This document shows positions 39,188 through 49,503 of a stretch of 64,000 bases of DNA, in pieces. The DNA is taken from NCBI GenBank assembly GCA_902601315.1, contig CACKMS010000002.1, positions 82,763 to 146,762 on the forward strand, in the 5' to 3' direction. The DNA is from an uncultured Pelagibacteraceae bacterium (GTDB lineage: Bacteria > Pseudomonadota > Alphaproteobacteria > Pelagibacterales > Pelagibacteraceae). Every line of letters begins with the position of its first letter. The stretch's first letter is position 1. Both the position numbers and the translations under genes were made by a program. The notes under the pieces are model-generated. The model was not told the DNA's origin, did no database searches, and worked only from the letters and a program-made list of their open reading frames with translations.

Positions 39188-39583
39188 ATGAGTTTAAGTG
39201 ATCCAATAGGAGATATGTTAGCGAGAATTAAAAATTCTCAAATGAGAAATCATAAAAAAGTAGAACTCCCATCATCAAAATTCAAAGTGAAAATAGCAGA
39301 AGTTTTGAAATCCGAGGGTTATATCATTGATTACAAAGTTACTGAGAACGATAAAAAATCTAATTTAGAAATAAATCTAAAATATAATTCAGGAAACCCA
39401 GTTATAAGTACAATTGAAAGAGTATCGAAGCCAGGTAGAAGGATATTTTCAAGTGCTGAAAGTCTTCCAAAAATAAATAATGGTCTTGGTATAGCTATAG
39501 TCTCAACACCAAAAGGAGTTATGACTGATATAGATGCAAGAAAGCAAAAAATTGGTGGAGAAATAATCTGTAAGGTATTTTAA
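39188..39583 (+). CDS. rpsH: 30S ribosomal protein S8
   Basis: A 131-residue S8. DPIGDMLARIKNSQ (about 5-18) and the C-terminal GIAIVSTPKGVMTDIDARKQKIGGE block are signatures. In enterobacteria S8 represses the spc operon at the rplX-rplE boundary; that boundary here is a 1-nt overlap. Confidence 0.98.
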   Translation: MSLSDPIGDMLARIKNSQMRNHKKVELPSSKFKVKIAEVLKSEGYIIDYKVTENDKKSNLEINLKYNSGNPVISTIERVSKPGRRIFSSAESLPKINNGLGIAIVSTPKGVMTDIDARKQKIGGEIICKVF

Positions 39584-40122
39584 TGTCTAAGATAGGTAAA
39601 ATAAATATTCCAATTCCTGATAAAGTAAAAGTTTTACTAAGTGGAAATATTATAAATATTGAGGGTCCATTAGGTAAAAAATCACTTAATATTGATTTAG
39701 ATGTTTTTGATTTAAAAATAGAAGAAGGTAAAGAATTATCTATACAACCAAAAAAAATTGATCAAAACTCAAAAAGATTATGGGGAATGAACAGGAGTTT
39801 ATTAAGTAATGCTATTATTGGAGCAAGTAAGGGTTATGAAAAAATTCTTGAATTAGTTGGAGTTGGATTTAGGGCTGCATTAAAGGGAAAACAATTAAAT
39901 ATGCAATTAGGTTTCAGTCACGACATAAATTTTGATATTCCAGAAGGAATAAAAATCTCTGTTGAAAAACAAACAATATTAAAAATAAGTGGACCAGACA
40001 AACAATTAGTTGGAATGGTAGCGTCTCAAATCAAAAGTATCAGACCCCCAGAACCCTACAAAGGCAAAGGAATAAAAGAACAAGGTCAATATATTTTAAG
40101 AAAAGAAGGTAAAAAGAAATAA
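39583..40122 (+). CDS. rplF: 50S ribosomal protein L6
   Basis: A 179-residue L6 with two similar domains. The [23 protein letters not shown] end (from about 157) is diagnostic. It lies near the factor-binding site. Start and stop overlap rpsH and rplR by 1 nt. Confidence 0.97.
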   Translation: MSKIGKINIPIPDKVKVLLSGNIINIEGPLGKKSLNIDLDVFDLKIEEGKELSIQPKKIDQNSKRLWGMNRSLLSNAIIGASKGYEKILELVGVGFRAALKGKQLNMQLGFSHDINFDIPEGIKISVEKQTILKISGPDKQLVGMVASQIKSIRPPEPYKGKGIKEQGQYILRKEGKKK

Positions 40123-40475
40123 TGAAAATTAGCACATTAGATAGAAAAAAATTTAGGGTAAGGAATAAATTAAAAAAAGTTTCAAGCAAGGATAGATTTA
40201 GGTTGTGTGTTTCTCGTTCAACTAAAAATATAAGTGCTCAAATTATTGATGATGTAAATAAAATAACTTTAGTTTCCGCCTCATCAGTTGAGAAAAATAT
40301 AAGAGAACAAAAAAAAACTAAGTCAGAACTTTCTACTTTAGTTGCAGAAACTCTTGCTAAGAAAGCTCAAGATAGAAAAATAACAAAAGTTTTTTTTGAT
40401 AGAGGTATCTATAAATATCACGGTAGAGTTAAATTATTTGCAGAAACGTTAAGAAAATATGGGATGGAATTTTAA
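40122..40475 (+). CDS. rplR: 50S ribosomal protein L18
   Basis: A 117-residue L18 that binds 5S r[23 protein letters not shown] (about 26-45) and the [17 protein letters not shown] end (about 92-108) are typical. Confidence 0.96.
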   Translation: MKISTLDRKKFRVRNKLKKVSSKDRFRLCVSRSTKNISAQIIDDVNKITLVSASSVEKNIREQKKTKSELSTLVAETLAKKAQDRKITKVFFDRGIYKYHGRVKLFAETLRKYGMEF

Positions 40476-40478
40476 AAA

Positions 40479-40979
40479 ATGGAAAAAAATATAGAATTTA
40501 TAGAAAAACTTGTTCATATAAATAGAATAACAAAAGTTGTTAAAGGTGGAAGAAGATTTGGATTTTCAGCATTAGTTGTTGTTGGTAATCAAAATGGTAA
40601 AATTGGTATTGCACATGCCAAGGCAAAACAAGTTCCGGATGCAATTAAAAAAGCAAACGAACTTGCAAGAAGAAATTTAGTTCATGTTCCATTAAGAGAG
40701 GGAAGAACGATACATCATGATATTTTTGGAAAAGATGGAGCGGGAAAAATAAAACTAAGAGCAGCACCTAAAGGTACTGGTATAATTGCAGGTGGACCGG
40801 TTCGTGCAGTATGTGAAGTTTTAGGTATTAAAGATATAGTTGCAAAATCTCTCGGTACTGCTAATCCTCATAATGTTATTAGAGCTTGCATTAAAGCATT
40901 GTCAAAACAAAATTCACCAAAGAATATTTCAACTTTAAGAAATAAAAAAATATCAGAAATAATTGAAAAAAGAGGATAA
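40479..40979 (+). CDS. rpsE: 30S ribosomal protein S5
   Basis: A 166-residue S5 with the dsRBD-like N-terminal fold ([20 protein letters not shown], here [15 protein letters not shown] at about 17-31) and [14 protein letters not shown] near 120-133. It contributes to decoding accuracy. Its stop overlaps the rplO start, leaving no room for rpmD (L30). Confidence 0.97.
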   Translation: MEKNIEFIEKLVHINRITKVVKGGRRFGFSALVVVGNQNGKIGIAHAKAKQVPDAIKKANELARRNLVHVPLREGRTIHHDIFGKDGAGKIKLRAAPKGTGIIAGGPVRAVCEVLGIKDIVAKSLGTANPHNVIRACIKALSKQNSPKNISTLRNKKISEIIEKRG

Positions 40980-41440
40980 TGACAAATTTAAATACAACAA
41001 TCTCAGTAAAAATAAAAAAAATTAGAGTTGGTAGAGGAATAGGTTCAGGCAAAGGTAAAACTTCTGGAAGAGGAGTAAAAGGTCAAAAATCAAGATCTGG
41101 TGTAGCAATTAAAAGTTTTGAAGGGGGTCAAATGCCATTATATAGAAGACTACCGAAAAGAGGCTTTAACCCAATTAGAAAAGATAAAATTGCAAAAATA
41201 AATTTAGATTTATTAAATAAATTATTAGATTCTAATAAAATTAATTCTTCAGAGAAAATTAACCTAGAATATTTAAAGAAAAATAAAATTATATCTAAAT
41301 CCGTTACTCAATTTAAAGTTTTAGGAAATGGTGAATTAAATTCAAAGTTAAATATAGAAGCTGATTTTTCCTCTAAATCAGCAATACAAAAAGTTGAGAA
41401 AGCAGGCGGAAGTATTTTAGTAAAATCAAATAAAGATTAA
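40979..41440 (+). CDS. rplO: 50S ribosomal protein L15
   Basis: A 153-residue L15. The glycine/arginine-rich GRGIGSGKGKTSGRGVKGQKSRSG block (19-42 region) and FEGGQMPLYRRLPKRGF are signatures. It directly follows rpsE with a 1-nt overlap and overlaps secY by 1 nt. Confidence 0.97.
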   Translation: MTNLNTTISVKIKKIRVGRGIGSGKGKTSGRGVKGQKSRSGVAIKSFEGGQMPLYRRLPKRGFNPIRKDKIAKINLDLLNKLLDSNKINSSEKINLEYLKKNKIISKSVTQFKVLGNGELNSKLNIEADFSSKSAIQKVEKAGGSILVKSNKD

Positions 41441-42720
41441 TGAGCTCTTCAACTCAATCTCACGATTTAAGAAATAGAATATTATTTACTATACTTATAC
41501 TTGCTATTTACAGACTAGGTACGTTTGTCCCACTTCCTGGAATTGATCCAGAACAACTTCAAATAATGATGGAAAGCAATCAAAAAGGTTTATTAGGCAT
41601 GTTTAATGTTTTCGCTGGTGGAGCTGTGAGTAGAATGGCAATATTCGCACTAGGTATCATGCCTTATATATCTTCATCTATCATTGTGCAGTTATTGACA
41701 GGTGTTTCTGATTATTTCAAAAATTTAAAAGCACAAGGGGAAATAGGTAGACAAAAAATTACACAAATAACAAGATATGGAACTGTTTTATTAGCAACAA
41801 TTCAAGGTTATGGTTTAGCGGTCGGATTAGAATCTTCTGCAAACCTGGTGATTAATCCTGGCATGTTTTTTAAAATATCTACGGTAACAACAATTGTTGC
41901 TGGTACAATATTTTTGATGTGGTTAGGAGAACAAATTACACAAAGAGGTATTGGAAATGGTATTTCTCTAATAATTTTCTCTGGTATTGTTGCAGAAATT
42001 CCAAGGGCATTGGTAACTACTTTTGAACTTGGTCGGACTGGTGCAATCTCTACAATTATGATTATAGGTATTTTTGTTTTATTAGTTTTAACTATACTAT
42101 TTATTGTTTTTATGGAACGAGCTCTTCGTAAAATTTTAATAAATTATCCAAAAAGACAAATGGGTAATAAAATGTATGGAGGAGACTCTTCACATTTACC
42201 GCTTAAAATAAATTCTGCAGGAGTAATACCTGCTATTTTTGCATCAGCTCTATTACTTTTACCTGTAACATTTTCAAATTTTAATGTATCTCAGAACGAA
42301 ACATTTTTAAATATATCCTCATATTTTTCTCAAGGTCAACCACTTTATATGATCCTATATGCTAGTGGTATAATATTTTTTACTTTTTTTTATACTTCAA
42401 TTACATTTAATCCAAACGAAACAGCAGAAAATTTGAGAAAATATGGGGGATTTGTTCCAGGTATTCGTCCTGGTGAAAGCACAGCAATTTACATAGATAC
42501 CATACTTACAAGGTTAACGACCATAGGTGCTTTATATCTTACATTGGTGTGTTTAATGCCTGAATTTTTAATAGCAAATTATCCAATACCTTTTTATCTA
42601 GGTGGAGCATCTGTATTAATTGTTGTTGTTGTAGCTATAGATACAGTTACTCAGATACAGACACGTTTAATGAGTTCTCAATATGAGCAGCTAATTAAAA
42701 AAACAAAATTTGGTAGATAA
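41440..42720 (+). CDS. secY: Preprotein translocase subunit SecY
   Basis: A 426-residue inner-membrane channel with about ten helices. YRLGTFVPLPGID (about 24-36), FALGIMPYISSSIIVQLLTG (plug/lateral gate region) and GIRPGESTAIYID near 340 are typical. It forms SecYEG with SecE, encoded in the same run. adk follows at the next base. Confidence 0.98.
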   Translation: MSSSTQSHDLRNRILFTILILAIYRLGTFVPLPGIDPEQLQIMMESNQKGLLGMFNVFAGGAVSRMAIFALGIMPYISSSIIVQLLTGVSDYFKNLKAQGEIGRQKITQITRYGTVLLATIQGYGLAVGLESSANLVINPGMFFKISTVTTIVAGTIFLMWLGEQITQRGIGNGISLIIFSGIVAEIPRALVTTFELGRTGAISTIMIIGIFVLLVLTILFIVFMERALRKILINYPKRQMGNKMYGGDSSHLPLKINSAGVIPAIFASALLLLPVTFSNFNVSQNETFLNISSYFSQGQPLYMILYASGIIFFTFFYTSITFNPNETAENLRKYGGFVPGIRPGESTAIYIDTILTRLTTIGALYLTLVCLMPEFLIANYPIPFYLGGASVLIVVVVAIDTVTQIQTRLMSSQYEQLIKKTKFGR

Positions 42721-43284
42721 GTGAACGTCATATTATTTGGCCCTCCTGGAGCTGGAAAAGGTACTCAGGCCAAATATTTAGTTGAAAAATTGAAAGGTTT
42801 TCAAATTTCGACTGGCGATATTCTTAGAGATGAAATCAAAAAAGATACAGATTTAGGTAAGCGAATAATTAATGATATGAATGATGGAAAATTTGTGAGT
42901 GATGAAATTGTAAATAAAATAATCAAAAAATTTGTTTTTGATCCTCAAAAGAAAAATAAATTAATATTTGATGGATATCCTAGGTCTCTAGATCAGGCAA
43001 AAAATTTAGATAGTTTATTAAATGTCTCTGAACAAAAAATTGGTTTTGTGTTTTATTTAAACGTTAATAAAGAGACCATTGTTAAAAGACTTGAAAAAAG
43101 AAAGTTTATAGAAAAAAGAACTGATGATGATTTAGATACCATTCTTAAAAGGTATGACACATACATGGAGACCACGAAACCAGTTTTAGATTTTTACTCA
43201 AAAAAAAATAGTTTTCATGAGATTGATGGATCTGAACATATCACAGAAATAACAAGGAAAATAGAGGCTTTTCTCAATGTTTAA
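42721..43284 (+). CDS. adk: Adenylate kinase
   Basis: A 187-residue short-lid adenylate kinase. P-loop GPPGAGKGTQ lies at 6-15, FDGYPRSLDQAKNL near 83-96 and the KRTDDDLDTILKR lid-hinge region near 132-144. It interconverts ATP, ADP and AMP. The start is GTG, immediately after the secY stop. The secY-adk-rpsM order is widespread. Confidence 0.96.
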   Translation: MNVILFGPPGAGKGTQAKYLVEKLKGFQISTGDILRDEIKKDTDLGKRIINDMNDGKFVSDEIVNKIIKKFVFDPQKKNKLIFDGYPRSLDQAKNLDSLLNVSEQKIGFVFYLNVNKETIVKRLEKRKFIEKRTDDDLDTILKRYDTYMETTKPVLDFYSKKNSFHEIDGSEHITEITRKIEAFLNV

Positions 43285-43288
43285 TGCG

Positions 43289-43316
43289 TTGACTTTGACT
43301 AATTCTCTTATATAAA
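43289..43316 (+). promoter_or_regulatory. Candidate promoter for the alpha cluster (rpsM-rpsK-rpoA-rplQ)
   Basis: In the 56-bp adk-rpsM gap, TTGACT at 43289-43294 and TATAAA at 43311-43316 are 16 bp apart. A second TTGACT follows at 43295-43300. Transcription would start roughly 15-20 nt ahead of rpsM. Good box matches make an internal promoter likely. Confidence 0.5.
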
Positions 43317-43340
43317 AGGCACAATTTTATCACAAAAACT

Positions 43341-43724
43341 ATGGCTCGTATTGCAGGTGTAAACATACCACAAAATAAATTAGTTCATATTGGATTAACT
43401 TATATTTATGGGATAGGTAACAAATTTTCTGACGAAATATGCAAATCTTTAAAAATTCCTAAATCAAAAAGAGTTAATGAGTTAACAGATGATCAAATTT
43501 TGAAGATTAGAGAATACATTGATCAGAAATTTACTGTTGAAGGTGACTTAAGAAGAGAAAATTCGCTCAGCATAAAAAGACTTATAGATTTAGCTACTTA
43601 CAGAGGATCAAGACACAGAAAGAAATTACCTGTAAGAGGACAAAGAACAAGATGCAATGCTAGAACTAGAAAAGGTAAAGCTATTGCTATTGCAGGTAAA
43701 AAATTAACACCACTCAAAAAGTAA
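43341..43724 (+). CDS. rpsM: 30S ribosomal protein S13
   Basis: A 127-residue S13. [13 protein letters not shown] start and the [26 protein letters not shown]-terminus (from about 89) are signatures. It contacts P-site tRNA and S19 in the head. It follows the only gap in the spc-alpha region. Confidence 0.98.
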   Translation: MARIAGVNIPQNKLVHIGLTYIYGIGNKFSDEICKSLKIPKSKRVNELTDDQILKIREYIDQKFTVEGDLRRENSLSIKRLIDLATYRGSRHRKKLPVRGQRTRCNARTRKGKAIAIAGKKLTPLKK

Positions 43725-43727
43725 TAA

Positions 43728-44171
43728 ATGACTAAAGATACAATAGAAAATAAGTCTTCAACAAAAGAGCCATCTTCAAAAAGTAAGAAAAGCTCGTATT
43801 CAAAAAAGAAAAAAGGAAAAAAGAATATTTTAAACGGAATTGCTTACGTTCAATCTACATTTAATAATACTATTGTATCTATTGCAGACACAAATGGAAA
43901 TGTAATTTCATGGGCATCTGCTGGTCAAAAAGGTTTTAAAGGATCTAGAAAATCTACACCTTATGCTGCACAAGTTGCTGCTGATGCAGCCGCAGCTAAA
44001 GCATTAGAAGTAGGCATGAAAGTTTTATCTGTTGAGGTAAAAGGACCTGGATCTGGACGTGAAACAGCCCTTAGAGCATTACAAGCTAGAGGGTTTAAAA
44101 TTATTTCAATTAAAGATACAACACCAATGCCTCATAATGGTACGCGACCACCCAAAAAAAGGAGAGTATAA
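43728..44171 (+). CDS. rpsK: 30S ribosomal protein S11
   Basis: A 147-residue S11. The core has [20 protein letters not shown] (about 38-57), [14 protein letters not shown] and a [19 protein letters not shown] end. An N-terminal extension of about 20 residues rich in Lys and Ser makes it longer than the usual 129. It follows rpsM by 3 nt. Confidence 0.97.
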   Translation: MTKDTIENKSSTKEPSSKSKKSSYSKKKKGKKNILNGIAYVQSTFNNTIVSIADTNGNVISWASAGQKGFKGSRKSTPYAAQVAADAAAAKALEVGMKVLSVEVKGPGSGRETALRALQARGFKIISIKDTTPMPHNGTRPPKKRRV

Positions 44172-45200
44172 ATGGAACAAACTGAAGTAAATTCAAAAAA
44201 TTGGAAATCGTTAATTAAACCTGCAAAATTAGATGTTCAGCTCAGTGATGATAAATCACATGCAAAAATAATCGCTGAACCCTTGGAGAAAGGTTATGGC
44301 TTAACTTTGGGTAATTCTCTTAGAAGAATTTTACTATCATCTATAAGAGGAACTGCAGTTACAGCAATCCAAATTGATGGTGTTCTTCATGAGTTTACAT
44401 CTATAAAAGGTGTTAGAGAAGACGTAACAGATATAGTATTAAATATTAAATCTTTAGCGCTTAAAAGTAATTCAGAAACATCAAAAAAACTAATATTAGA
44501 TGCTAAAGGACCAGGTGAAATCAAAGCTTCAGATATAAAACCTGTAACTGACATTGAAATTTTAAACCCAGATCTAGTTATTTGTAATTTAGATGAAAAA
44601 ACTAATTTTCATATGGAAATGACCGTAGGTACTGGAAAAGGATACATATCAGCGGAAATGAACAAACCAGAGGAACCACCTTTGGGTTTAATACCTATAG
44701 ACTCATTATTTAGTCCTGTTAAAAAAGTTTCATACTCTGTAAGCACTGCCAGAGAAGGTAAAGCTTTAGATTATGATAAGCTAACGATGGAAGTTGAAAC
44801 CAATGGTTCTATATCTGCTGAAGATGCTGTTGCTTACTCAGCAAGAATTTTCCAAGATCAACTTGGAATGTTTGTTAATTTTGATGAACCACAAGAAGTA
44901 ATAGTTAGAGAACAACCAACCGAACCAGAATTCAACAAAAACCTATTAAGAAAAGTAGATGAACTAGAATTGTCCGTAAGGTCAATGAACTGTCTTAAAA
45001 ATGATAATATAATTTATATTGGTGATTTAGTTCAAAAATCTGAGGGCGAAATGTTGAGAACACCTAATTTTGGAAGAAAATCACTAAATGAGATTAAAGA
45101 GGTTTTGACTGGAATGTCACTTTATTTAGGTATGGAAATACCTAATTGGCCTCCAGATAACATTGCTGAATTATCTAAAAAACTTGAGGAAGCTATTTAA
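44172..45200 (+). CDS. rpoA: DNA-directed RNA polymerase subunit alpha
   Basis: A 342-residue alpha subunit. The N-terminal assembly domain has [18 protein letters not shown] (about 38-55). The C-terminal domain has [35 protein letters not shown] (about 275-309), the DNA- and activator-binding part. It directly follows rpsK; rpsD is absent from this cluster, as usual in alphaproteobacteria. Confidence 0.98.
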   Translation: MEQTEVNSKNWKSLIKPAKLDVQLSDDKSHAKIIAEPLEKGYGLTLGNSLRRILLSSIRGTAVTAIQIDGVLHEFTSIKGVREDVTDIVLNIKSLALKSNSETSKKLILDAKGPGEIKASDIKPVTDIEILNPDLVICNLDEKTNFHMEMTVGTGKGYISAEMNKPEEPPLGLIPIDSLFSPVKKVSYSVSTAREGKALDYDKLTMEVETNGSISAEDAVAYSARIFQDQLGMFVNFDEPQEVIVREQPTEPEFNKNLLRKVDELELSVRSMNCLKNDNIIYIGDLVQKSEGEMLRTPNFGRKSLNEIKEVLTGMSLYLGMEIPNWPPDNIAELSKKLEEAI

Positions 45201-45643
45201 TGAGACATAAGTTTGGTTATAAAAAATTAAACAGAACTTCAGAACATAGAAAAGCTCTGATTAAAAATATGTTGAATTCATTAATTAAATACGAACAAAT
45301 TACCACAACATTACCAAAAGCTAAAGTATTGAAACCTCAAGCTGATAAAATAATTACACTAGGAAAAACAAATAACTTACAAAATATGAAAACTTTAATT
45401 TCAAAACTTCAAGATACAAAATCTGCAAATAAAGTAAAAAAAACACTTTCAAAACGATACGAAAATAGAAAAGGTGGCTATACTAGGATAATCAAAGCTG
45501 GCTTTAGATATGGTGATAATGCACCTATGGCTGTTATTGAGTTTGTAGACAGAGATGTGGAGGCTAAAAGAGTGGATAAAAAGAAAAAAGATGCGGTAAC
45601 AGCATCACCTAAATCAGAAGATAAAAATCAAGCTACTGCTTAA
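45200..45643 (+). CDS. rplQ: 50S ribosomal protein L17
   Basis: A 147-residue L17. [24 protein letters not shown] start and [16 protein letters not shown] (about 107-122) are typical. The last 25 residues form a charged tail absent from E. coli L17. It is the last gene of the ribosomal run. Confidence 0.97.
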   Translation: MRHKFGYKKLNRTSEHRKALIKNMLNSLIKYEQITTTLPKAKVLKPQADKIITLGKTNNLQNMKTLISKLQDTKSANKVKKTLSKRYENRKGGYTRIIKAGFRYGDNAPMAVIEFVDRDVEAKRVDKKKKDAVTASPKSEDKNQATA

Positions 45644-45666
45644 CAAAAATATACTAAAATATTTAT

Positions 45667-45683
45667 TTGATTTTTAAAATCAA
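45667..45683 (+). terminator. AT-rich dyad after rplQ, possible weak terminator
   Basis: The sequence TTGATTTTTAAAATCAA is a near-perfect palindrome, allowing a 6-bp stem with a 5-nt loop, 24 nt after rplQ. It is all AT except two G-C pairs and followed only by mixed AT sequence, so termination strength would be low. It could equally overlap a promoter for the next gene. Confidence 0.25.
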
Positions 45684-45707
45684 TAATTAATACTTTTCTT
45701 ATCCTGT

Positions 45708-46619
45708 ATGAAAAAAATAATATTCGTTAATACATCTTGTAATAACATGCGTATAGATAGATTTTTAAGAAATTATTTAGGAAAAATACCACAAGGATTA
45801 ATTGAAAAAAATTTAAGAAATGGAAAAATTAAGTTAAATCAAAAAAAAGTTAAAAGTTCTCAAAAAGTTAGAACAGACGATAAAATAAGTTTTTTTAACT
45901 TAAGTTTTGAAGAAAAAGTTGAACAACTCAAAACAAAATTTAAACCTAATAAAGAAATTATTAAACAGAATGAAGATTTGATTATTGAAAACAATGATAA
46001 CTTTATAGTATTAAATAAAGCTTCAGGTATCTCTGTACAAGGTGGAACTAAATCAAAAAAAAATTTAGTTGATATTTTTACTAAAAGCGAAATTTTTGAA
46101 GGTTCTAAACCATACTCTGTTCATAGACTAGACAAAGACACATCTGGTGTATTTATAATTGCAAAGAATAGAGAAAGTGCTCAATTGTTAACTTCTTTAT
46201 TTAGGTTACGAAAGGTTCACAAAACGTATTTGGCTATCTGTCAAGGTGAAATAACTAATAACTCAGGTACATGGGAAGATGATTTAATTAGATATGATGG
46301 TGATAAAAAAGTTATCGAAAATGCAAAAACGATTTACAAAGTATTAGATAAAAATTCCGAAGCTAGCTTATTAGAATTAAAACCTATTACAGGAAGAAAG
46401 CATCAATTACGTAAACAATTGTATGCAATAGGTAACCCTATTTTTGGAGATACAAAGTATAAATTATCAAATTCCAACAAGGGAATAAATAAAAATTTAA
46501 TGTTACATTCATATCAAATAAAATTTAAAATTAATAATATTAAGCATACGTATTCAGCGTTATTACCAGATTATTTTAAGAGATTGTTAAAATCAAAACG
46601 ACTTAGTTTTTCAAATTAG
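45708..46619 (+). CDS. rluC: RluA-family 23S rRNA pseudouridine synthase (RluC/RluD type)
   Basis: A 303-residue protein with an N-terminal S4 RNA-binding domain (about 13-60) and a catalytic domain. The active-site motif HRLDKDTSG spans 139-147 with catalytic Asp142; [20 protein letters not shown] is the later family motif. It probably modifies uridines in 23S rRNA. RluC-like features are slightly stronger than RluD. Its 3' end overlaps convergent lipB by 17 bp. Confidence 0.85.
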   Translation: MKKIIFVNTSCNNMRIDRFLRNYLGKIPQGLIEKNLRNGKIKLNQKKVKSSQKVRTDDKISFFNLSFEEKVEQLKTKFKPNKEIIKQNEDLIIENNDNFIVLNKASGISVQGGTKSKKNLVDIFTKSEIFEGSKPYSVHRLDKDTSGVFIIAKNRESAQLLTSLFRLRKVHKTYLAICQGEITNNSGTWEDDLIRYDGDKKVIENAKTIYKVLDKNSEASLLELKPITGRKHQLRKQLYAIGNPIFGDTKYKLSNSNKGINKNLMLHSYQIKFKINNIKHTYSALLPDYFKRLLKSKRLSFSN

Positions 46620-47220
46620 AAACAAAATTTTCTATTAATTTATCACTGAGTTTTGAATAATCTTGATTTATAATATTTTTTAGATTCGTAACTCCTTTAT
46701 CTAAAATACCGCATGGTACAATTTTTTTATAATTGTCTAAGTCATTATTTATATTTATGGAAAAGCCATGGTATGCAATCCATTTGCTAACTCTAATCCC
46801 AATAGCTGCAATTTTATTTACTTCGTTATTTGATTTATGCCAGATTCCAATATTTTCTTTATCTGGAACAGTCTCGATGTTGTATAATTTTAAAGTTTGA
46901 GTAATAGTTTTTTCAATTACATTGATAAATTTTCTAATATCCTTTTTTTTTCTTAAATCTAAAACAAAATAACAAATCAATTGTCCTGGACCATGGTAAG
47001 TAATTTTACCACCTCGATTTGTCTCGAACACTTTTATTGATTTATCAATTATTTCATTTTTACTAAAGGAAGTTCCTGCTGTAAAAATTTCATCATGTTC
47101 TAAAGTCCAAATCAATTCTTTACCATTATTCTCATATAAATCTTTTAGTCTGTGTTCTAATAGATTAATGGCCTCAAAATATTTTACTGGTTTTGCTGAC
47201 TTTTTGATCTCTAGGTTCAT
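46603..47220 (-). CDS. lipB: Octanoyl-[ACP]:protein N-octanoyltransferase LipB
   Basis: A 205-residue transferase that moves octanoate from acyl carrier protein to lipoyl domains. [16 protein letters not shown] (69-84) is the family signature; catalytic Cys170 lies in VPCGIL and Lys137 in the [10 protein letters not shown] segment. Length fits the family. It overlaps the convergent pseudouridine synthase by 17 bp and diverges from mgtE. Confidence 0.94.
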   Translation of the reverse strand: MNLEIKKSAKPVKYFEAINLLEHRLKDLYENNGKELIWTLEHDEIFTAGTSFSKNEIIDKSIKVFETNRGGKITYHGPGQLICYFVLDLRKKKDIRKFINVIEKTITQTLKLYNIETVPDKENIGIWHKSNNEVNKIAAIGIRVSKWIAYHGFSININNDLDNYKKIVPCGILDKGVTNLKNIINQDYSKLSDKLIENFVSNLKN

Positions 47221-47281
47221 TTATAAATTGTATTATCTTTATTATGTATTAATAGTGCAAATCACAATTATAGGTAGATTT

Positions 47282-48655
47282 ATGTCTTTAAACAAAAAAA
47301 CTAAAGATAAAAAAGTAAATTTTGAGTTTAATAAGGAATATTTAAGAGTTGTTACAACAAAAATTGCTAACAACGATACTCAATTTATAAACAACTCATT
47401 TAATGAAATGCATCCAGCCGATGCAGCAGATATAATTGAACATTTAAGCCAAAATGATAGGGAAAGTTTAATAAAATTAAATAATTTTAATATAGATCCT
47501 GAAGTTTTTGTTGAGCTAAATGAGGCAATCCAAACTGAAATTATTACTTATTTATCCTCAGATTCTATAGTTGGTATACTTAAAGGTTTAGAATCAGATG
47601 ATGCAATTTCTATTTTGGAAAATGTTCCTGAGGAGGACAAAAATTCAATTTTAAGTTCTCTACCACCTAAAGACCGATTTGCTCTTCTTGAAAGTTTAAG
47701 TTATCCAGAAGATACAGCGGCAAGGTTAATGCAACGTGAATTTACCGCTATTCCAAGCAATTGGTCAGTTGGGCAGACAATCGATTATTTAAGAGAAAAT
47801 AAAGATTTACCAGAAGAATTCTTAGAAATTTTTATTGTTAATGAAGATTTTAAACCAATAGGTACAGTTCCATCATCAAGAGTTTTAACAACACCAAGAG
47901 ATACAAAAATGGAAACTATTATGTCTGAGTCCCAATTATTAATTCCTGTTGAAATGGACAAAGAAGAGGTTGCAAATTTATTTGAAAATTACAATCTTAA
48001 CTCTGCTGCAGTTGTAGATAAAAATAATAAATTAGTTGGAATGATAATGAATGACGATGTTCTAACAGTATTAAAAGAGGAAGCTGAAGAAGATGCGTTA
48101 AGACTTGCTGGAGTAGGAGATGAAGAAATTACAGATGGAATTGTAAAAAAAACCAAAAGAAGATTTAATTGGTTGTTATTAAATCTATTTACTGCTTTTT
48201 TAGCAACTTGGTGCATAAGTCTGTTTGGTGCTACTATTGAACAAATGGTTGTTTTAGCTTTTTTAATGCCAATAGTTGCATCTATGGGTGGTAATGCTGG
48301 TATGCAGACTTTAGCAGTTACAGTAAGAACAATTGCAACAAACGACTTAACGCAAAATAATTTTTCATCAAACGTTTTTAAAGAATTTTCAATTGGTATT
48401 CTAAATGGAGTTATATTTGCAGCTATAAGTGCATTTATTGTACAAATTTGGTTTCAAGATAGTATGCTCTCGATAATTATTTCAATTTCAATGGTACTTA
48501 CAATGATTATTGCAGGTTTATTTGGTATTTTAGTTCCATTCACTCTAAAGAAAATGAACATTGATCCTGCCATTGCATCAAGTGTATTCGTAACCACAAT
48601 TACTGATGTGATTGGCTTTGTTTCTTTTTTAGGTGTCGGAGCATATTTTCTGTAA
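47282..48655 (+). CDS. mgtE: Magnesium transporter MgtE
   Basis: A 457-residue MgtE channel: an N-terminal superhelical domain (MHPADAADIIEHL near 42-54), two CBS domains, a plug helix, and about five membrane helices with LMPIVASMGGNAGMQTLAV in the pore. The cytoplasmic domains sense Mg2+ and close the channel. The ATG at 47282 gives the family's usual length; an upstream start at 47168 would add 38 residues and overlap lipB. It ends 1 bp from convergent panC. Confidence 0.93.
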   Translation: MSLNKKTKDKKVNFEFNKEYLRVVTTKIANNDTQFINNSFNEMHPADAADIIEHLSQNDRESLIKLNNFNIDPEVFVELNEAIQTEIITYLSSDSIVGILKGLESDDAISILENVPEEDKNSILSSLPPKDRFALLESLSYPEDTAARLMQREFTAIPSNWSVGQTIDYLRENKDLPEEFLEIFIVNEDFKPIGTVPSSRVLTTPRDTKMETIMSESQLLIPVEMDKEEVANLFENYNLNSAAVVDKNNKLVGMIMNDDVLTVLKEEAEEDALRLAGVGDEEITDGIVKKTKRRFNWLLLNLFTAFLATWCISLFGATIEQMVVLAFLMPIVASMGGNAGMQTLAVTVRTIATNDLTQNNFSSNVFKEFSIGILNGVIFAAISAFIVQIWFQDSMLSIIISISMVLTMIIAGLFGILVPFTLKKMNIDPAIASSVFVTTITDVIGFVSFLGVGAYFL

Positions 48656-48656
48656 T

Positions 48657-49469
48657 CTAAAAATTATCTATTAACCTTACATTATCAATATAATAAGCGA
48701 TAAATAATTTAAATTTACTTTTAAATTTTGAACTATTTAGATTGTTTATGTTTCTAAAGTCCAAATATTCTATTTTTATTAAATATTTGTTTTCAAAATA
48801 TCTAATTAATTTATGTTTATTATTTTTTATTCTAAAATTATAATTTTTATATTTATTTTTAATTCGAGATAGCTCTTCAGCAATTAGTTGTGCTGTCTTC
48901 AATGATTTTTTTTTAAGATTAAGATTTCTCGAGGATAGTGCCAATTTATTATGTCTTATAGTCTTGCAAATTATGAGTTTAAACATATGCTTCTTACGTA
49001 AATATTTGTGAATTAAATATTGTTGTTGAAAATCCTTTTCTCCCAAATATAAAAATTTGGGTTTTATTAAATTTAAGAGTCGATCCATTACCTCTAAAAC
49101 TCCCTCAAAATGACCCTTCCTTTTTTCAGCACACAATATCTTTTCACTTTTCTTCAGCTTAAATTTTGAATTTATTTTATTTTTATAGATATCTTTAACT
49201 GTGGGTATAAAAACAAAATTTACTCTTAACTTATTTAATATTTGGATATCCCGATTAATATTTTTTGGGTATGTCTTATAATCTTTTTTATTATTAAATT
49301 GTGTGGGATTTACAAATATACTTACAATAGTTTTGTTAGATTTTTTTTGAGAATTTCTGATTAACGAAATATGACCTTTGTGCAAAATACCCATAGTTGG
49401 AACAAAACCTAAATGTTTGCAATTTAGAATTGCCTCTTTTAGATCATCTTTTGTCTTTAAAATTTTCAT
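48657..49469 (-). CDS. panC: Pantothenate synthetase
   Basis: A 270-residue enzyme that condenses pantoate and beta-alanine with ATP. The HIGH-like PTMGILHKGH lies at 24-33, NPTQF at 54-58, KGHFEGV near 118-124, GEKDFQQ near 143-149 and the KMSKS-like LALSSRN near 176-182. The C-terminal third is divergent and very lysine-rich, as often in this lineage. panB is not adjacent. Confidence 0.93.
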   Translation of the reverse strand: MKILKTKDDLKEAILNCKHLGFVPTMGILHKGHISLIRNSQKKSNKTIVSIFVNPTQFNNKKDYKTYPKNINRDIQILNKLRVNFVFIPTVKDIYKNKINSKFKLKKSEKILCAEKRKGHFEGVLEVMDRLLNLIKPKFLYLGEKDFQQQYLIHKYLRKKHMFKLIICKTIRHNKLALSSRNLNLKKKSLKTAQLIAEELSRIKNKYKNYNFRIKNNKHKLIRYFENKYLIKIEYLDFRNINNLNSSKFKSKFKLFIAYYIDNVRLIDNF

Positions 49470-49503
49470 TTGTAATAAAAGGAGTTATAAGTAAAACATT
49501 TAC

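Noticed and set aside
47168..47281. Upstream start for mgtE
   Set aside because: It would add 38 residues unlike MgtE and overlap divergent lipB; the ATG at 47282 gives normal length.
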